From Clostridiisalibacter paucivorans DSM 22131 (GTDB taxonomy: Bacteria; Bacillota; Clostridia; Tissierellales; Clostridiisalibacteraceae): a DNA stretch of 64,000 nt. Shown piece after piece: positions 52,092-61,869 of the stretch (the stretch's first letter is position 1; every line of letters begins with the position of its first letter). Location: assembly GCF_000620125.1 (NCBI RefSeq), contig NZ_JHVL01000001.1:124001-188000 (forward strand). The letters run 5' to 3'. Under the pieces are notes generated by a model that saw nothing but the letters and a program-made list of their open reading frames with translations, was not told the origin of the DNA and made no database searches. The translations under genes and the position numbers were made by a program.

Positions 52092-53738
52092 TTATCCTAA
52101 AAACATTTCTAAGTCTTCATCTGCTGTAGTTATTCCACCTATTCCAAAATTCTCAACTAATACATTAGTTATATTAGGTGAAAGGAATGCAGGTAATGTT
52201 GGTCCAAGGTGAATATTTTTAACTCCTAAATACAATAATGCTAACAATACTATAACGGCCTTTTGCTCATACCAAGCTATATTATATGATATTGGAAGTT
52301 CATTTACATCTTCCAGCTCAAATACCTCTTTAAGTTTTAATGCTATTACTGCCAATGAATAAGAGTCATTACATTGACCAGCATCTAATACTCTAGGTAT
52401 GCCCCCTATATCTCCTAAGTTTAATTTGTTGTATCTATATTTTGCACATCCAGCTGTCAAGATTACTGTATCTTTAGGTAATTTCTCTGCAAATTCCCTA
52501 TAATAATCTCTACTCTTCATTCTACCATCACAACCTGCCATTACAAAAAATCTCTTAATAGCACCATCCTTAACTGCATTTACTATTTTATCGGCTAAAG
52601 TTAATACTTGATTATGTGCAAATCCCCCTATAATCTCTCCTTTTTCTATTTCCACTGGAGAGCTACATTTTTTAGCATGTTCAATGATTTGAGAAAAATC
52701 TTTAGGGTTGTCTCCTTCCCTATCTGATATATGCTTTATTCCATCATATCCTGCAGCACCAGTAGTATATACTCTATCTTTATATGAATCTTTTGGTGGC
52801 ACTATACAATTAGTCGTCATAAGAATTGGACCATTAAATTTTTCAAACTCTTCTTTCTGTTTCCACCATGCATTACCATAGTTGCCTACAAAATGGTCAT
52901 ATCTTTTAAATGCTGGATAATAATTAGCTGGTAACATCTCACTATGTGTATATACATCTACTCCTGTACCTTCTGTTTGTTTCAATAATTCTTCCATATC
53001 CTTTAAGTCATGTCCGCTTATAAGTATTGCTGGATTGTTTCTTACACCTATATTAACTTTAGTCATCTCTGGATTGCCATATGCGCTAGTATTGGCTTTA
53101 TCTAACAATGCCATTGCATCTACACCATATTTACCACATTCCAATACTAACTCCACTAACTCATCAGCACCTAGCTTATCATCCGTAGTAGACGCAAGGG
53201 CCTTTTGCATAAATGCAGAAACTTCTTTGTCTTCATAGCCTAGATTGTAACTATGATGGGCATAGGCTGCCATTCCCTTTATTCCATAGATTGTTAATTC
53301 TCTTAGCGACCTTATATCTTCGTTTTCAGTATTTAGCACTCCAACATTATGGGATTTATCTATTATATCTTCATCAGAATTAGGTGTCCATATTGCAGAA
53401 TCATGGATATCCTCTGGCATACTCCAATTATCATTAAGTAATTTTTCTTTTATTTCATCCCTTAACCTTATTCCCTCTTTTATTCTATTCATAAATACTT
53501 CTTTATCAAAATTAGCATTCGTTATAGTAGTAAACAAACTCTCCATTATAAATAAATCTGTATACGGGACATTAATTCCCTTTTTTCTAGCCTCCAAATT
53601 GTATATAGATATACCCTTTAATGTATATATCAATACATCCTGAAGATTTGCTAAATCAGAAGTTTTACCACATACTCCCTTTACAGTACAACCCTTACCT
53701 CCTGCTGCTTCTTGACATTGATAACAAAACATACTCAT
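52092..53738 (-). CDS. hcp: hydroxylamine reductase/hybrid cluster protein
   Basis: The 548 aa have the N-terminal CxxC-x8-C-x5-C cluster ([21 protein letters not shown]) and hybrid-cluster ligand regions ([32 protein letters not shown]). Hcp reduces nitric oxide or hydroxylamine and can S-nitrosylate proteins. I take ATG 53738 (AAGGAGGG, 8 nt). It has a Crp/Fnr-type class II site and its own terminator. Confidence 0.96.
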   Translation of the reverse strand: MSMFCYQCQEAAGGKGCTVKGVCGKTSDLANLQDVLIYTLKGISIYNLEARKKGINVPYTDLFIMESLFTTITNANFDKEVFMNRIKEGIRLRDEIKEKLLNDNWSMPEDIHDSAIWTPNSDEDIIDKSHNVGVLNTENEDIRSLRELTIYGIKGMAAYAHHSYNLGYEDKEVSAFMQKALASTTDDKLGADELVELVLECGKYGVDAMALLDKANTSAYGNPEMTKVNIGVRNNPAILISGHDLKDMEELLKQTEGTGVDVYTHSEMLPANYYPAFKRYDHFVGNYGNAWWKQKEEFEKFNGPILMTTNCIVPPKDSYKDRVYTTGAAGYDGIKHISDREGDNPKDFSQIIEHAKKCSSPVEIEKGEIIGGFAHNQVLTLADKIVNAVKDGAIKRFFVMAGCDGRMKSRDYYREFAEKLPKDTVILTAGCAKYRYNKLNLGDIGGIPRVLDAGQCNDSYSLAVIALKLKEVFELEDVNELPISYNIAWYEQKAVIVLLALLYLGVKNIHLGPTLPAFLSPNITNVLVENFGIGGITTADEDLEMFLG

Positions 53739-53842
53739 CAACAAAACCCTCCTTAATATTTTATAATTTTACACCTTTTACATATATACCCTTATTTTTT
53801 GTTGAAATTTATTATATTCAATATTTATTTCTATTTGCACTC

Positions 53843-53884
53843 ATTATATCTTCTACACCTCTCATATGCTGTACCATATGTTAC
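53843..53884 (-). promoter_or_regulatory. Crp/Fnr-type operator and promoter of hcp
   Basis: On minus, GTAACATATGGTAC (53871-53884) is followed 22 nt later by TATAAT (53843-53848), giving a centre near -41.5. One base differs from the perfect palindrome near crp. The rest of the 53745-54069 gap holds a terminator and no gene. Confidence 0.82.
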
Positions 53885-54000
53885 AGTATTAAAATTTTAT
53901 ATTTTTTATAAAAAAGGATAGACAAAGATAATTTTTATTGTTATAATAATAACGAAATGTGCATAGAGTTAACCCACAGATATACCCATAATATATAAAA

Positions 54001-54034
54001 AATAACCTTATTCACTATAGTGAATAAGGTTATT
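54001..54034. terminator. 34-bp palindromic terminator
   Basis: AATAACCTTATTCACTA and its complement are adjacent, flanked by A- and T-runs, after the 54070-54501 gene. Confidence 0.85.
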
Positions 54035-54069
54035 TTTGTTAATTAATAGTCAAATAATGTAATATTGGT

Positions 54070-54501
54070 CTATGTACTCTGTACATTTATATTCCTAATA
54101 TAAAACTTTTCTGTGGTTTTAGTATCTCTTTCCCACTTTATGTCTACTAATATCTCTTCGTCTTCCTTAGTTGTTCCTTTCATATCATATGATATACATG
54201 TGAAATACTTCTCTTTAACAGGTTTGTCAATAAAAATAGCTCCTGCACCACCATCTGTGGTAGTCTCATATATATATCTCAATTCTTTCATATTTTCTAT
54301 TTCCTTTAAATCCCCCTTATATATGAGGGTAAATTCTTTCTTAATATTTCTCAATATTTTATTGCCCCTTATTTTATATTGGGCTATCCAATAATCTCCC
54401 TCTCCCATATAAGTATATTGAAAGTCTTCTTTTCTTGTCCCTTTAAATAGAGCTGTAGCACCCAATATGGATGAAAGAAAAAGTAATGTTCCCTTTTTCA
54501 T
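54070..54501 (-). CDS. exported hypothetical protein
   Basis: The 143 aa have a short signal-like N-terminus (MKKGTLLFLSSILGATALF) and a soluble domain with YMGEGDYWIAQYKIRGN, IYETTTDGGAGAIFIDKP and VDIKWERDTKTTEKFYIRN. No lipobox Cys is present. The AGGAGGAAG site precedes the ATG. It has its own terminator. Family not recognised. Confidence 0.75.
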   Translation of the reverse strand: MKKGTLLFLSSILGATALFKGTRKEDFQYTYMGEGDYWIAQYKIRGNKILRNIKKEFTLIYKGDLKEIENMKELRYIYETTTDGGAGAIFIDKPVKEKYFTCISYDMKGTTKEDEEILVDIKWERDTKTTEKFYIRNINVQST

Positions 54502-54551
54502 ATCTTCCTCCTTTCTTCCTTAGCTGGAATTTTCCAAAGCTAATATATAGA

Positions 54552-54668
54552 GACGACTAATGGACATCTCTAACTGATGATGAATGCATAAAAACAGTCA
54601 CTGTTCTTACCAATTTGGAAAATAGTATTTTTGTCAATAATCTAAGACGACCAATGGTCGTCCCTAAC
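54552..54668. repeat. repeat-bounded segment downstream of buk
   Basis: Two direct copies, GACGACTAATGGACATCTCT then AACT (54552-54575) and GACGACCAATGGTCGTCCCT then AACT (54646-54668), agree at about 20 of 24 positions. The second is also a near-perfect palindrome (GACGACCA/TGGTCGTC). The segment between holds no gene. It resembles a degraded miniature element. Confidence 0.55.
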
Positions 54669-55741
54669 TATTCTATATATTCATAAGGTTTTTCTTCTTT
54701 TCTTAATACCCTTAATGCTCCTAAGGCTAAGGCTTCTAATTCATTTTCCCCTGGTACTATTTCTATAGGAGCTATAAAATCTACTCTTTCCTTAATCCAA
54801 TTAGTAATCATATCAGAATGGGCAATACCTCCTGTTATAATTATTCTATCTACTTCACCCTTTAAAACTGTTGCTAGTTCTCCTATACACTTAGATATCT
54901 GATATGCCATAGCGGAATATATTAGCTCTGCATCTTTATCTCCATTGGATATCCTTTTCTCTACTTCCAATGCCTTATTAGTATTTAAATATGCCGAAAG
55001 ACCTCCTGCCCCTCTAAATTTATTTAACATAGTCTTTTGATCATACTTTCCAGAATAGCAAGCCTTAATCAAGGGTTTAGTAGCTATCCTTCCTCCTCTT
55101 TCTGGAGAAAATGGACCTTCGTCATCTGTGACCACATCTATCATTTCTCCATATCTATGGGCACTTAATGAGATTCCCCCACCTAGATGTGCTATTATAA
55201 ATTTACAATCCCAGTAATCTTTATTTAATTTTTTTGCCGTTTTTATAGCCACTGCTCTCATATTTAATGCATGGGTAAGACTTCTTCTGGGAAACTCGGG
55301 CAATCCAGATATTCTAGCTATGTCTTGTAATTCATCAACTGCCACAGAATCATATATATATGCATCTATTCCTAAATCATTTGCCATATCGAATGCAATA
55401 ATAGCACCTAGATTTGATGCATGTTCAACTATGGGCTTCGTCCTAAGTCTATCAACCATTAATTGGTTTACTTTATATGCCCCTGATTTCACTGGAGGCA
55501 ATATACCACCACGGGCTACTATTGCTGATATATCTTTAGAATCAAATCCTATCTTATTTAAAAACAGTTGTATAGAGTTTCTTCGCATCTCATATTGATC
55601 AGCTATTTTAGCATATTTACTTAATTCTTCACTATTATGCTCTAAAGACTCTTTAAACAGCTCTTTTTCATTTTCATATAAAGCAACCTTGGTAGAGGTA
55701 GAACCGGGATTAATTACTAATAAATTGAATTTATTATTCAT
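54668..55741 (-). CDS. buk: butyrate kinase
   Basis: The 357 aa (ATG 55741, GGGAGGGAAAAT site) show the acetate-kinase fold entry LLVINPGSTSTKVALYENE, VARGGILPPVKSGAY and IAHLGGGISLSAHR. It makes ATP from butyryl-phosphate. No phosphotransbutyrylase gene is next to it here, so partner genes must be elsewhere, or it serves branched acyl-phosphates. Confidence 0.94.
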   Translation of the reverse strand: MNNKFNLLVINPGSTSTKVALYENEKELFKESLEHNSEELSKYAKIADQYEMRRNSIQLFLNKIGFDSKDISAIVARGGILPPVKSGAYKVNQLMVDRLRTKPIVEHASNLGAIIAFDMANDLGIDAYIYDSVAVDELQDIARISGLPEFPRRSLTHALNMRAVAIKTAKKLNKDYWDCKFIIAHLGGGISLSAHRYGEMIDVVTDDEGPFSPERGGRIATKPLIKACYSGKYDQKTMLNKFRGAGGLSAYLNTNKALEVEKRISNGDKDAELIYSAMAYQISKCIGELATVLKGEVDRIIITGGIAHSDMITNWIKERVDFIAPIEIVPGENELEALALGALRVLRKEEKPYEYIE

Positions 55742-55847
55742 ATTTTCCCTCCCACTTTTAATTTTAATCAATTCTCAAATATACTATTATATATGCTATT
55801 TTATCATATTTACAAACTTTTTTGAATGATTAAAATATTTTTGGTGC

Positions 55848-57119
55848 TCATAGAAATTTTATATCTAACTCTTTCAATTGTTCATGTCGTGAAATATCAT
55901 TGCCATTTATCACAATAAAATCCACATTAGAGTTTCTATTCCTCCAAGTATAGTATTTTATGAATTTATAAGATACATTATCTATCCACGATAGATTATC
56001 TATTTGAATATTTATATGATTGTCTTTTGAAATAATATTTAACAAATTTTCTAATGCTAAAAATATCCTATTTTTTTCACTCATAACTGTCAAATTACAA
56101 GTATTTAAATCCTGTACTATATTTCTTACCTTCCCATTTACCCTTAATAAATCTATCCAAATATTTTCTGATATATTTTTTAATAAGTTCATATCATACG
56201 ACTCTATTATATGGTCTATTAAATTAGATATCCAATAATAATTAACACCTACAGGATAGCAAGGTATCTTTATTATATTTTTTTTATGTCCCAGTATTTT
56301 TATATTTTCTTTTCTTTCATTATCTGAATGTCCTTTGTTTTCTTTCATAGTATCTACAGTATCTTTGTTTTTTATCTCTTTATACAGCTCTTTTATTTTA
56401 ACACCAGGTCCTATATTTAATTCTTCCCTTAATATGGTACAGCATCGTTTATAATGTTTTAAAGCAGCACTTCTATCTTCCTTTGCAAGATAAATCTTTA
56501 TAAGCTTTTCATATAATTCCTCCTGTAGTGGATTTATCTTTAACATTTCTTCTAACAAATCTATACTCTTATAATACATTCCCTTATGTACATATTGTTC
56601 AACTAATAAATGGGATATCTCAAAATATTTTCTCTGATATTTTTCTCGTTTATAAAAAATCCAATCATTGAACTCTGGACAACCCTTTATATAAAATCCT
56701 TCTAAAAACTCTCCCCTATATAATTCATATAACTCTTCAAGTTTAAATATATTATTGTTATTATTACTATAGTCTTGTATATTAAAATTCTCTAATCTAT
56801 ATATATCAACATATATATTACTATTATCATTAATCCTACATATATCTTTATCTGCATACAATATATTTGAATTCTTTTTTTTATCTTTCAATATTTTTCT
56901 TAGCGACCATAGATTATACCTCAAATTGTATCTTGCAGCATCTTCATTGCTAAAATTCCAAAACATAGAAGAAATCCTATCCCTATTAAAATCCTTCCCC
57001 TTATTTAAAACAAGGTAACATAATATTCCCATTGCCTTTGCACTCATATTTTCAATTATAGAACTGCCATCGAGCAATATCTTCAGATTACCTAACATAT
57101 ATATCTCTAGTTTCGCCAA
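55848..57119 (-). CDS. BTAD-domain transcriptional regulator (SARP-like)
   Basis: The 423 aa have an OmpR-type winged helix (KLEIYMLGNLKILLDG...GILCYLVLNKGKDFNRDRISSMFWNFSNEDAARYNLRYNLWSLR, about 1-100), a BTAD helical-repeat domain (about 100-245) and a C-terminal part (about 280-423) of unknown type. It starts with TTG at 57119 inside the amidohydrolase gene (13-nt overlap), so the two are translationally coupled. It may sense a signal relevant to that enzyme. Confidence 0.85.
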   Translation of the reverse strand: MAKLEIYMLGNLKILLDGSSIIENMSAKAMGILCYLVLNKGKDFNRDRISSMFWNFSNEDAARYNLRYNLWSLRKILKDKKKNSNILYADKDICRINDNSNIYVDIYRLENFNIQDYSNNNNNIFKLEELYELYRGEFLEGFYIKGCPEFNDWIFYKREKYQRKYFEISHLLVEQYVHKGMYYKSIDLLEEMLKINPLQEELYEKLIKIYLAKEDRSAALKHYKRCCTILREELNIGPGVKIKELYKEIKNKDTVDTMKENKGHSDNERKENIKILGHKKNIIKIPCYPVGVNYYWISNLIDHIIESYDMNLLKNISENIWIDLLRVNGKVRNIVQDLNTCNLTVMSEKNRIFLALENLLNIISKDNHINIQIDNLSWIDNVSYKFIKYYTWRNRNSNVDFIVINGNDISRHEQLKELDIKFL

Positions 57120-58672
57120 TTTATATCACATCCTTGCTTTATAAACAAAAGGTTCCCTTCTTTGATAGTTGCAGCAATCTGTATATCTTTTAGTCTATCC
57201 TTTTTTACTTTAAAAGGATTTTCATTTAATATTACAAAATCCCCATATTTACCTATTTCTATACTTCCCTTATATTCCTCTTCAAAAACTGCCTTAGCTC
57301 CATTTATTGTAAACATTTTTAATGCCTCATAAACTGTTATGGCATGTTCTTCTATGGGATGATTTACTGCAGTATGAATCCCTAGAATTGGATTTATAGG
57401 TGTCACATCACTATCTGATCCCCCTGCTACAATCAATCCCTTATCCAATATTCTTCTTAATGGGTTAGTCTTTTGCCTTAACTCTCCCAATCTTGTATCG
57501 TACATTCCTCCTTTGTCGCCCCAATAGTACTCATATGCTGGTTGCATAGATAGTACAATATTTAACCTAGCAGCCCTTTCTATATGTTCTTCTGTGGGCA
57601 TTTCAAAATGTTCTATTCTATGTCTATGATTTTTTCTAGGGTATATCTTCTGACAATATTCATATGCAGTCAATATCTGATCTATAGCCCTAGTTCCAAT
57701 GGCATGAACTGTCACCTGAATATTGTTTCTATGGGCCTCCAATACAAATTCATTTAATTCCTCCTGAGTAAAGTAAAGGTCACCTCTGGTATCACCTTTA
57801 TCAGCATAACCAGAAGATATAGCTGCTGTTCTAGAACCAAAAGAACCATCTAAGAATATACATCCTCCAATCCTCTTCAAATCATTTTTTATTATTCTAT
57901 CAACATCTATGGTTTGATAAAATAATGTTATATCTATGGGAAATATATGACTATTTTTCATCATAAACTGTGCATCCTTATCATGAAATGTTGCTCCACC
58001 CTCCAACGCATTTAATGATGTAACCCCTTGTTCTACAGCATGATTAAGAGCTATATTTACCCCTTCTAACCTTATATTATTATTCATATTTTTGTATATT
58101 TGATTTCTTACTAATGCACTGGCCTTACCAGTCAATTTACCATTAGGAATATTTCTCTCATTTCTAATTATGCCATCTACATTAAATGGTATATTTATCA
58201 TATGTAAAGCCATAGAATTCACTATACTGGTATGATATTCTATACTATTTATCCAGACTGGATTATTGGGGGCACATATATCCAATTCATGTCTTGTTGG
58301 AAATCTTCCTTCTTTTATCTTTAATGGATCTAAACCTATCCCCCTTATAATTTCACCTCTATCCTTTTTTTTGGCTTCCTCTCCTACTACCTCTAATAAT
58401 TCATTTATACTTTCTACATTAGACAAGTTTAATCCCATAATATTAAGCCCTGTTTGTACCAAATGTACATGACTATCATAAAATCCAGGAAGTAGTGTTT
58501 TTCCCTTAAGATTTACAAACTCCTTTGCCATATCTTTATACTTTAAATATCCCTCTTCTATACCTAAATCTATAATTCTTCCATCATTAACTGCAACCCA
58601 ATTTATATCAATATCTTTATCATTCATTGCTATTATCTGGGCATTGTATAATATTAAATCTACTTGCAGCAT
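57107..58672 (-). CDS. YtcJ-like metal-dependent amidohydrolase
   Basis: The 521 aa (ATG 58672; AAAGGGG site 7 nt upstream) are of the LAF3/YtcJ type. Visible are GFYDSHVHLVQTG (HxH), DGSFGSRTAA, VHAIGTRAID, HRIEHFEMPT and the catalytic Asp in AGGSDSDVTPINP. Family members hydrolyse formamide or amide bonds; the real substrate is unknown. The upstream region holds a 70-nt hairpin. It overlaps the BTAD regulator gene. Confidence 0.9.
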   Translation of the reverse strand: MLQVDLILYNAQIIAMNDKDIDINWVAVNDGRIIDLGIEEGYLKYKDMAKEFVNLKGKTLLPGFYDSHVHLVQTGLNIMGLNLSNVESINELLEVVGEEAKKKDRGEIIRGIGLDPLKIKEGRFPTRHELDICAPNNPVWINSIEYHTSIVNSMALHMINIPFNVDGIIRNERNIPNGKLTGKASALVRNQIYKNMNNNIRLEGVNIALNHAVEQGVTSLNALEGGATFHDKDAQFMMKNSHIFPIDITLFYQTIDVDRIIKNDLKRIGGCIFLDGSFGSRTAAISSGYADKGDTRGDLYFTQEELNEFVLEAHRNNIQVTVHAIGTRAIDQILTAYEYCQKIYPRKNHRHRIEHFEMPTEEHIERAARLNIVLSMQPAYEYYWGDKGGMYDTRLGELRQKTNPLRRILDKGLIVAGGSDSDVTPINPILGIHTAVNHPIEEHAITVYEALKMFTINGAKAVFEEEYKGSIEIGKYGDFVILNENPFKVKKDRLKDIQIAATIKEGNLLFIKQGCDINWRN

Positions 58673-58708
58673 TTTCATACCCCTTTCTACTTTTGGTTCA
58701 TATATAAA

Positions 58709-58780
58709 AATATAACTAATATAGGACATAGTTAAAGAATTTCTATGTATTCCTTGACTATGTCCTATATTAGTTATATT
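58709..58780. repeat. large perfect inverted repeat upstream of the amidohydrolase gene
   Basis: Arms of 24 bp, AATATAACTAATATAGGACATAGT-type (58709-58732) and complement (58757-58780), with a 24-nt loop that itself has a small inverted repeat (AAAGAAT...ATTCCTT). In the transcript leader it would form a very stable hairpin. A regulator operator or attenuator is possible. Confidence 0.8.
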
Positions 58781-58855
58781 TTATCACAAATGAATTCAAA
58801 TATTAACAATCAAAAACTTTTGTTGAGAAAATTCTGTGAACAATTTAAATGAAAA

Positions 58856-59449
58856 TTATTTATTTGGTTTAAGTCCCTTTACAAATAATTCTATCAATTC
58901 AGTAGTATACTCTACTAAATCATAAGGACCTTCTCTTCTAGCCCAGTCGAAACAATACCCCCTTATTATCACAATAATCATATCAACCAATTTATCTGTA
59001 CTGTAAGCAGTAGTAATTTGCCCTTTTTTCTGTCCTCTACTTATGATTTTATTTAACTCACTATAAAGTATACGGCCCTTTTCTTCATGATGGCCTCCTC
59101 TACTATAAATAGGAAACATTGAATTAATCAATTTACTTCTTGGTACTCCTGTCAATGTTACAAATTCAGCAAATCCTTCACAAAACTTAATTATATTTAC
59201 AATCTCATCTTCATGATTCAATCTCTGTAAAACATTTTCTCTAAAATATCCATCTATTAAACCAAATAACTCTATAATTAATTCTGATTTATTTTCAAAA
59301 TAATGATAGAATGTCCCAGCAGAAATATTAGCAGCCTCACAAATCATTCGGACGGTCATTCTTTCAAATCCCACTTCATTCATCAGCTCTGTTGCCTTAT
59401 CTATAATCATTTTCCGTTTTTCTGATTGTCTCTTTTCTATATTGGTCAT
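58856..59449 (-). CDS. TetR-family transcriptional regulator
   Basis: The 197 aa have a typical TetR N-terminus (KMIIDKATELMNEVGFERMTVRMICEAANISAGTFYHYFENKSELI, about 13-58) and an all-helical ligand domain. The ATG follows GGAGGTGAGTTCACATT. It is separate from the genes on both sides. Its targets are unknown; the amidohydrolase hairpin upstream region and the MCP gene are nearby candidates. Confidence 0.9.
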   Translation of the reverse strand: MTNIEKRQSEKRKMIIDKATELMNEVGFERMTVRMICEAANISAGTFYHYFENKSELIIELFGLIDGYFRENVLQRLNHEDEIVNIIKFCEGFAEFVTLTGVPRSKLINSMFPIYSRGGHHEEKGRILYSELNKIISRGQKKGQITTAYSTDKLVDMIIVIIRGYCFDWARREGPYDLVEYTTELIELFVKGLKPNK

Positions 59450-59603
59450 AATGTGAACTCACCTCCTCAAATATATCATTATAATACTATAAAGTTTTAA
59501 TGTCAAGATTTTTCTTTCATTTTTGGTAAAATATGTATTAAAATGTTAAAGCCTTTTTCTTTTATACCCTCATACACACAAAAAAACCAGATTGATTGCA
59601 AAC

Positions 59604-59675
59604 AGTAGTTAATGGTTAGTAGTAAGTAGTCTAATGATGAAATCCCTAGGATTTCCACCATCAACTACTAACTAT
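59604..59675. repeat. dispersed TTAGTAGTTAG inverted repeat, copy 7
   Basis: AGTAGTTAATGGTTAGTAGT, CTAATGATGAAATCCCTAGG, ATTTCCACCATCAAC, TACTAACTAT. Confidence 0.82.
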
Positions 59676-59702
59676 ATTTATACCTTTATCATTAGACTAA
59701 AA

Positions 59703-59730
59703 AAACCTACCTTATTAAAGATAGGTTTTT
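59703..59730 (-). terminator. terminator after the chemoreceptor gene
   Basis: AAAACCTAC...GATAGGTTTT; on minus it is followed by TTTTTTAGTC. Confidence 0.75.
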
Positions 59731-59733
59731 TTT

Positions 59734-61746
59734 CTATATATTAAATCTCTTTATTAAATCATTTAATTCTTGGGCTAATTCTGCTAAACCCTGACTAGCA
59801 TTAGCTAACTCTTCTATAGATGCAGATTGTTCTTCAACTGATGCCGATGACTCCTCTGTTCCCGCTGCATTTTCCTCAGCTATAGATGACAAGTTATTCA
59901 TTATCCCTGACATATCTCCTTTCTTAATCTCCAATTTGTCTGATGATAAATTTAAACTATGAATAATATCTTTTATCTTTTCTATAGCCTTTGTAATACC
60001 CTGAAATTTTTCCTCAGTTTCCATTACCTTATTGGTCTGTTGAACCACTACTTCTTCTACATTCTTCATAGTGTCCACTGCCTCCTCAGATCTTAAGGTA
60101 AGACCATTTACAATATTTCTAATATCCTCTGTAAATCTATTGGTATCTTCTGCTAATTTCCTGATTTCATCTGCTACTACTGCAAAACCTTTACCTGCTT
60201 CTCCTGCTCTGGCAGCTTCAATAGCTGCATTCAATGCTAATAAATTAGTTTGTTGGGCTATAGACTGTATCATTTCACTTGATGTTTCTATTTGTTTGGC
60301 ACTTTCATTAGTACTTATAATCACCCTATTTATTTCTTTAGAACCTGCTTGATTTTCTCTAGTCTTATTAACCAATTCATTAACTGCATCTATCCCCTCA
60401 TCTTTAAATCTATCTACTTGATCTATAGCTAAATTTAAACTCTTTATATTATTTTGATTTTGCTCTAATTCTTCACCCATCCTCTGCATAGCATGGGCTC
60501 CTTTTTCTGTATCTTCTGCTTGTTCTGATGCCCCTCTAGCTATTTCTTCTATAGTCCTAGCCACTTCCTCTGAAGCTGTAGCCGACTGTTGGCTAGTAGC
60601 AGTAAGTTCTTGAGATGATGCAGATACCTGTTGGGATACATCCCCTACGTTTTCTATAAGTTCTAAAAAATTATTTTGCATAGTACGCAGGGCATTACTA
60701 ATCTTTCCTATCTCGTCTGTTCTTTTTAAATACTTTATGGCCTCTGCATTTTCATCAAAACTTAAATCATAATTAGCAAATTTCTGTAAAACCTTTGTCA
60801 ATACTACTATTGGCTTAGTTAAACTACCACTAGCAATATATGTAATAATTATTCCAATTAATACTGCTATTAGACTAAACATAACTAAACGGTTTCTTAG
60901 TTTATTTACACTTTGCAATATTTCAGCTTTTTCTGCGGCTACTATCATAATCCAATCAGTACCTTTTATAGGTGAAAATCCTACAATTCTTTCCTTACCA
61001 TCATAAAAATATTCACCACTACCTACTTCTCCCTTTATTATTTCATTTTCAGTAAGTTGGGCTAACTCTTTCATATCTGTATCCTGTTCAGCAATATCTA
61101 TAAAATTCAATTGTTCTAATACGTAATCAATATTTGAATGTCCCACTGCCACACCCTTAGTATTGATAATATAACCATATCCTGTTTTTCCATGTCCTAT
61201 CTCTTTGGCAATATCACTTAAACTAGTTGCATCCCTTATCCCGTAAAAGACACCTTTTATTTCTTCATCACTCTTTATTGGTACTGCATAAATAACAATG
61301 GGACTACCCGTAACTTTGTTGATAAGCACATCAGAAGAATTTTTCTCTCCTTTGATGGCTTTTTTATAAAAATCTCTATCACTAATATTAGCTGCTGATC
61401 CTTTCCTATCAAACCCTGTTGCTTCTCCGTTTCTATCTGCAAATACAAAGGTTTCATATCCTGATCGTTCACATTCCTTTTCAAAATATGCCACTTTATC
61501 TTCCCATGGAATCTCTTTATCAATTATTATTTCATTTTGTGCCAAAGCATCTATATAGGCTATTTGTTCATCTACTCGTGCCTCTATATATTTTGCTTCT
61601 GCCTTAGCCATCTTCTTAAATTCATCATGGGTATCGTCCATTAAGTTTTTATTGACAATACTTGTAGATATACTTCCCAGACCTAGTAATAACAATAATA
61701 TCAATATAGCGAAAATTAAAACTAACCTTGTTTTAATTGACTTCAT
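59734..61746 (-). CDS. methyl-accepting chemotaxis protein
   Basis: The 670 aa have an N-terminal helix (about 8-30), an external dCache-type sensor (about 35-275, with [43 protein letters not shown]), a second helix (about 285-305), HAMP and a cytoplasmic signalling domain with [34 protein letters not shown]. It senses a small molecule outside the cell. It forms its own unit, with hairpins on both sides. Confidence 0.94.
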   Translation of the reverse strand: MKSIKTRLVLIFAILILLLLLGLGSISTSIVNKNLMDDTHDEFKKMAKAEAKYIEARVDEQIAYIDALAQNEIIIDKEIPWEDKVAYFEKECERSGYETFVFADRNGEATGFDRKGSAANISDRDFYKKAIKGEKNSSDVLINKVTGSPIVIYAVPIKSDEEIKGVFYGIRDATSLSDIAKEIGHGKTGYGYIINTKGVAVGHSNIDYVLEQLNFIDIAEQDTDMKELAQLTENEIIKGEVGSGEYFYDGKERIVGFSPIKGTDWIMIVAAEKAEILQSVNKLRNRLVMFSLIAVLIGIIITYIASGSLTKPIVVLTKVLQKFANYDLSFDENAEAIKYLKRTDEIGKISNALRTMQNNFLELIENVGDVSQQVSASSQELTATSQQSATASEEVARTIEEIARGASEQAEDTEKGAHAMQRMGEELEQNQNNIKSLNLAIDQVDRFKDEGIDAVNELVNKTRENQAGSKEINRVIISTNESAKQIETSSEMIQSIAQQTNLLALNAAIEAARAGEAGKGFAVVADEIRKLAEDTNRFTEDIRNIVNGLTLRSEEAVDTMKNVEEVVVQQTNKVMETEEKFQGITKAIEKIKDIIHSLNLSSDKLEIKKGDMSGIMNNLSSIAEENAAGTEESSASVEEQSASIEELANASQGLAELAQELNDLIKRFNI

Positions 61747-61774
61747 TCTATATCTCCCCTCTTCTTAGGTGCCT

Positions 61775-61824
61775 CAATATAAAATGGTGGATATATAATA
61801 CTAAATATCCATCATTTTATATTG
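61775..61824. repeat. 20-bp inverted repeat upstream of the chemoreceptor gene
   Basis: CAATATAAAATGGTGGATAT (61775-61794) and its near-complement (61805-61824, one mismatch) enclose ATAATACTAA. It may be the terminator of the YczE-like gene or a regulatory hairpin in the MCP leader; there is no strong U-run on minus. Confidence 0.6.
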
Positions 61825-61869
61825 TCTTTAAATTAAGATTGTAATTTATTCTCATTGTATTATTTAATT

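Larger units (their letters stand above)
59450..59733. other. region upstream of TetR: repeat copy 7 and MCP terminator
   Basis: No gene is present. It holds the dispersed repeat at 59604-59675 and a terminator at 59703-59730. Confidence 0.6.
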
